From a virus, in IMG/VR virus record IMGVR_UViG_3300037584_000120, positions 1 to 23,876 of that record: a stretch of 23,876 nt of DNA; one strand, given 5' to 3'. Below the pieces are notes generated by a model, which searched no databases, was not told where the DNA came from, and saw nothing but the letters and a program-made list of their open reading frames with translations. This document shows positions 21,795-23,876 of the stretch, piece after piece; within the stretch, counting starts at the first letter, position 1; the number at the start of each line of letters is the position of its first letter. Both the position numbers and the translations under genes were made by a program.

Positions 21795-22273
21795 TAGTCC
21801 TTGCTACCACCATTAGATGCACCAAAATAAAAACTAATTACAGCACTTGCTAAACCGCCAAGGTAGCCGAGAACTAAGTTAATGAGTGCCTCGCTGTTCT
21901 GCTCTGGTGGTTGTAGTGTTACTAAAAATATATAACCCATAAATCCACCCAAAGTAGCAATACCCATAATTCGAGTTGTCCAATCTTTAGAAAACTTACC
22001 TCTCGCATCTTGTATGTCTTTTGTTTCCAAAGCATATAAATCAACATCTAACTCTTTCATCTTAATTTCAAAATCAGTATCTATCTTTTTAAGTTCTGCG
22101 AGTTGCTCTGGCGTTGCTTGTTGTACTGCTTGCTCTATCTTCTTTGGCGTTGGCTCACAACCAAGTGCATCAGCTACCATATTGGCTGCCATGTTACCCA
22201 TAGGCCCACCAAGAGCAGTGCCTATTGTAGGTGCAACAGCACCTATTAAGTTTTTAACAAATTTAAATTTCAT
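21794..22273 (-). CDS. Holin, 3TM (GTA-type)
   Basis: A 159-aa protein. A Gly/Ala-rich hydrophobic N-terminus (IGAVAPTIGTALGGPMGNMA) is followed by a helical charged stretch (TPEQLAELKKIDTDFEIKMK). Two clear transmembrane helices follow at residues about 102-120 (IMGIATLGGFMGYIFLV) and 129-151 (LINLVLGYLGGLASAVISFY), and the protein ends in SNGGSKD. This matches the 3TM holin family first described from gene-transfer agents. It opens the inner membrane for the lysozyme encoded next, with which it shares TAATG. Strong by layout and neighbour. Confidence 0.85.
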   Translation of the reverse strand: MKFKFVKNLIGAVAPTIGTALGGPMGNMAANMVADALGCEPTPKKIEQAVQQATPEQLAELKKIDTDFEIKMKELDVDLYALETKDIQDARGKFSKDWTTRIMGIATLGGFMGYIFLVTLQPPEQNSEALINLVLGYLGGLASAVISFYFGASNGGSKD

Positions 22274-22467
22274 TATGCACCAACTTTTTTTGTTGCTAGT
22301 TTATGTGACTCGCCAAAAGTAGCACCTTTGTTCATAGCACCAACCATTACTTTTAAATGTTTTATTGTGTGGTGTTCTGCGTGTTCTTTCATAGCATTTT
22401 GTTGTCGTTTATTTAAAGAAGCAACATTAACCCCTTTAATCATTTTAGCTGATTTTTTAGTTTTCAT
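22273..22467 (-). CDS. Small basic protein, unknown
   Basis: A 64-aa lysine-rich protein (MKTKKSAKMIKGVNVASLNK) with a helical His/Lys-rich centre (NAMKEHAEHHTIKHLKVMVG). It starts four bases after the stop of the 18-aa ORF and ends at the first base of the holin gene. It belongs to a run of tiny basic genes between the portal and lysis cassette. Conserved 'EHAxHHT-x-x-H-h' blocks occur in other marine phage and algal-virus small proteins, so nucleic-acid binding is possible, but no family is certain. Confidence 0.65.
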   Translation of the reverse strand: MKTKKSAKMIKGVNVASLNKRQQNAMKEHAEHHTIKHLKVMVGAMNKGATFGESHKLATKKVGA

Positions 22468-22470
22468 TGT

Positions 22471-22527
22471 TTAGTATCCGTAAGTTTTCTTTTTAGTCTT
22501 AGATGATTTTTTCTTTTTTTTACGCAT
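22471..22527 (-). CDS. 18-aa lysine-rich microprotein
   Basis: ATG 22527 to TAA 22471: MRKKKKKSSKTKKKTYGY. It overlaps the preceding gene's stop as ATGCGTAA, has AGAGGAA about ten bases upstream, and its stop is followed within three bases by the next ATG. These junctions copy those of the surrounding genes, which argues for translation. Ten of 18 residues are Lys and one Arg; it would bind nucleic acid or membranes. Too short for any homology call; a spurious ORF remains possible. Confidence 0.5.
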   Translation of the reverse strand: MRKKKKKSSKTKKKTYGY

Positions 22528-22801
22528 TTCTTTTGTTTCCTCTTTTGGTCATAGTTTTAACATTAGTTGGTCTACCACCAACACCTTGAGCTTTTGCTCT
22601 TTTTCTTCTAACAGCACTTTTCTTTTGTGCTTCTGTCATTCTTGCAGCTTTAGAGGCTGGCACACATTTTGGGTAGCCTTTTCTGTTAGTAGATGCTTTC
22701 TTTCTACCGCAAGATTCATAACCGCCACCTTTTTTCTTTCGACCTAAATCAACCCATTTTTCATCGAACCACTTAGCTAATCCATCTGTGCTTTTAGACA
22801 T
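22520..22801 (-). CDS. Basic conserved protein with CGRK...YPKCVPASKA motif
   Basis: A 93-aa strongly basic protein. Conserved blocks: KSTDGLAKWFDEKWVDLGRK, CGRKKAS, and GYPKCVPASKAARMTEAQK. The two cysteines (CGRK and YPKC) with a Trp-rich N-terminus form a distinctive motif set that recurs in marine phages and large algal viruses and behaves like a small DNA-binding module. The C-terminus is Lys/Arg rich (VRRKRAKAQG). Start overlaps the previous stop by 8 bp (ATGTCTAA). The family is real, but I cannot give its number. Confidence 0.75.
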   Translation of the reverse strand: MSKSTDGLAKWFDEKWVDLGRKKKGGGYESCGRKKASTNRKGYPKCVPASKAARMTEAQKKSAVRRKRAKAQGVGGRPTNVKTMTKRGNKRNA

Positions 22802-22940
22802 TTTTGTATTTACCGCCTCTTTTTTTGTACTCTCTTACAAGCCAAGCATTTGCATAAGCACTTGGATATACTTTAAATTTTTTCTTTGCCAATGACTTTA
22901 CTCTTGAATATAAAGTTGGATTAGTTGGTTTACTAGCCAT
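22794..22940 (-). CDS. 48-aa basic conserved protein (VYPSAYANAW family)
   Basis: ATG 22940 follows AAGGAG, which itself overlaps the stop of the upstream gene (TAAGGAG). Product: MASKPTNPTLYSRVKSLAKK and then KVYPSAYANAWLVREYKKRG, ending GGKYKNV. The 'Y-P-S-A-Y-A-N-x-W-L-V-x-x-Y-K-x-R-G-G' block is a conserved motif in small proteins of marine phages and nucleocytoplasmic large DNA viruses. Basic and helical. It overlaps the next gene by 8 bp. Function unknown; packaging or DNA binding is plausible given its portal-proximal position. Confidence 0.75.
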   Translation of the reverse strand: MASKPTNPTLYSRVKSLAKKKFKVYPSAYANAWLVREYKKRGGKYKNV

Positions 22941-22949
22941 GTTATCTCC

Positions 22950-23198
22950 TTACCAGTTTTTGCAAGACCAGTATCTTGCGGTTAGTTTATCTTTAGCTGT
23001 ATCACATTTATGTCTTGCTCTAAATGATTTACGTCTTTTTGGTTGATTTTTCTTGATCGTCATATTGGGATCACCAAATCGAACTAATCTTACTGTTTCA
23101 CCCTTTTTTGCCAATACTGCAAACTTTTTATTTTTACCTGGTGTTCTTTTGGGTTTGTTGTACCCACTAAATCTTTCGCCTCGATAAGTTATTGCCAT
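22950..23198 (-). CDS. Basic conserved protein (KPKRTP...RKSFRARH family)
   Basis: An 82-aa protein. MAITYRGERFSGYNKPKRTP, then VRLVRFGDPNMTIKKNQPKR, then KSFRARHKCDTAKDKLTARY ending WSCKNW. 'K-P-K-R-T-P-x', 'V-R-F-G-D', 'R-R-K-S-F-x-A-R-H-x-C' and the C-terminal 'Y-W-S/A' are a known phage/large-virus motif set. Two cysteines (RHKC and SCKN) could bind metal. It lies 2 bp after a small acidic gene and begins the block of tiny basic genes. I do not give a family number. Strong as a gene, unknown function. Confidence 0.75.
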   Translation of the reverse strand: MAITYRGERFSGYNKPKRTPGKNKKFAVLAKKGETVRLVRFGDPNMTIKKNQPKRRKSFRARHKCDTAKDKLTARYWSCKNW

Positions 23199-23200
23199 AA

Positions 23201-23383
23201 TTAATGTATCCTACTTTCTTCAATATGTATTAGTTCTGAGTTTTGATCTATTTTTCCCATAAACATAAACATCATTTTATTTATTGCTTCTTCTTCCGAA
23301 TTAGCTGGGATATCTGTTCCTGTAAATATTTCATCACCTTCTAAAAATTCAATGTCATAATACTTAGTTGTTTGGATTTCCAC
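23201..23383 (-). CDS. Small acidic protein following portal, unknown
   Basis: A 60-aa protein from GTG 23383, whose AAGGA site lies at a normal distance and whose start overlaps the portal's last seven codons. It is acidic: YYDIEFLEGDEIFTGTDIPA, then a helix NSEEEAINKMMFMFMGKIDQ. An upstream GTG (23440) would overlap the portal more and is less likely. The 'A-N-S-E-E-E-A' stretch resembles small phage proteins with a beta hairpin plus amphipathic helix. No family recognised. Confidence 0.6.
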   Translation of the reverse strand: MEIQTTKYYDIEFLEGDEIFTGTDIPANSEEEAINKMMFMFMGKIDQNSELIHIEESRIH

Positions 23384-23876
23384 CTGTAAATAATCCTTGT
23401 GATTGTGTTTTAGCGATCTGTCTAAGCGTTTCTCTATCACGTTCCATTAACGCATTTATTTCTGCCACATTAATTTGCGCACCATATTTAGCATTAAGTT
23501 CAGCAGCTTTTAGTCTAATGTTAGCTTCTGCTTTATCTCTATCTCTATCGTCATCCATGATAATCTTCATGCGATCTGTTTCAGAATCAATCATTGCTTT
23601 CTGTGCTTGCACTTGCGCTTTTTGCATTTCAGCTTGCGCTAACATCTCTGCTGCATCTGGTTTTTGCTGTTCTGGTTGTGGTGGCATAGGCGGTACTTGC
23701 GTATTAATAAAAGATTGCGCGTCTTTAAATCCAGCCATCTCAATAATTTTAGTTAATGTATTGGAATATTGTTGCAAGCTAACCAATGGGTTATTCATTC
23801 CCATAGTTTGTAGTATTTGCTCTTGCTTGCCCGCTAACTGCGCTAGCAATGCAGACTTTTCTTCATCGCTAGACTT
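23364..23876 (-). CDS. Portal protein C-terminus (P22-like), 5' end cut by window
   Basis: The frame is open to the window edge, so about 170 C-terminal residues are seen. It has FKDAQSFINTQVPPMPPQPE, then a long helix rich in Ala, Gln and Met (AEMLAQAEMQKAQVQAQKAM) and a second helix ending ETLRQIAKTQSQ. This is how portals of the P22-like type end: the turret/barrel helix with 'A-Q-A-x-x-x-K-A-Q-x-x-A'. The 28-base open stretch beyond an internal TTG codon is in frame (KSSDEEKSA), so the ORF is not starting here. As the genome's portal it is expected to follow the large terminase beyond the window. Confidence 0.75.
   Translation of the reverse strand, partial: KSSDEEKSALLAQLAGKQEQILQTMGMNNPLVSLQQYSNTLTKIIEMAGFKDAQSFINTQVPPMPPQPEQQKPDAAEMLAQAEMQKAQVQAQKAMIDSETDRMKIIMDDDRDRDKAEANIRLKAAELNAKYGAQINVAEINALMERDRETLRQIAKTQSQGLFTGGNPNN

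Noticed and set aside
1-23876. tRNA genes
   Set aside because: No cloverleaf or CCA-end pattern was noticed, and coding sequence leaves little room; a tRNAscan-SE run would settle this.

Overview
The window is a stretch of an AT-rich bacteriophage genome. By eye it is in the mid to high 30s percent GC and almost fully coding, with many 1 to 25 bp gene overlaps. It looks like a short-tailed (podovirus-like) marine phage of a Gram-negative host. The evidence is a P22-type portal C-terminus, an SU10-type major capsid protein and adaptor, a P22 gp10-like tail hub, large internal virion (ejection) proteins, an S74-type tail fibre, and no tape measure or sheath. The envelope-targeted signal peptides (one lipoprotein, at least two Sec type) point to a diderm host. 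A boxA-like leader resembles proteobacterial rRNA leaders, but the host cannot be named from this sequence.

Layout. Positions 1-2542 (minus strand) hold the end of an early DNA-metabolism module: a small HTH protein, a PD-(D/E)XK nuclease, a RecB/Cas4-like DUF2800 nuclease with four candidate Fe-S cysteines, a small acidic protein, a RecA-fold AAA_24 (Sak4-like) ATPase, and a truncated DUF669-like candidate ssDNA-binding protein. Positions 2548-3454 hold the only plus-strand genes: a DUF3310 protein and an unknown 110-aa protein. They are driven by a promoter region overlapping the leftward promoter and by a TGn-TATAAT promoter followed by a boxA-like element. A perfect hairpin at 3439-3454 closes this island and probably terminates the long leftward late operon.

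Positions 3494-23876 (minus strand, read from right to left) are the late operon. In order they hold: portal end; a group of very small basic proteins, including an 18-aa and a 48-aa ORF; a lysis cassette (3TM holin, GH24 lysozyme, small membrane protein); a proline-rich protein; scaffold; major capsid; adaptor and connector proteins; a probable tail or decoration protein; a protein with ten perfect 20-residue repeats; an S74 fibre; a 39-aa membrane peptide; the gp10-like hub; a GNAT-like protein; three internal virion/ejection candidates including a 994-aa protein; and a second PD-(D/E)XK-like protein.

The striking part is the 3' end of this late operon (6412 to 3494). It is a compact, overlapping curli-type amyloid secretion cluster: CsgF, the lipoprotein pore CsgG, a secreted curlin-like repeat protein, and a FecR-domain protein that ends in its own curlin-like repeat. 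CsgG and CsgF are recognisable from long conserved motifs. The cluster is embedded in the phage operon, not beside it, so it is a phage-encoded, probably late-expressed surface amyloid or pore system. No CsgE, CsgB, CsgC or CsgD is visible. Its purpose (superinfection exclusion, aggregation of infected cells, a role in egress, or virion-associated fibres) is inference.
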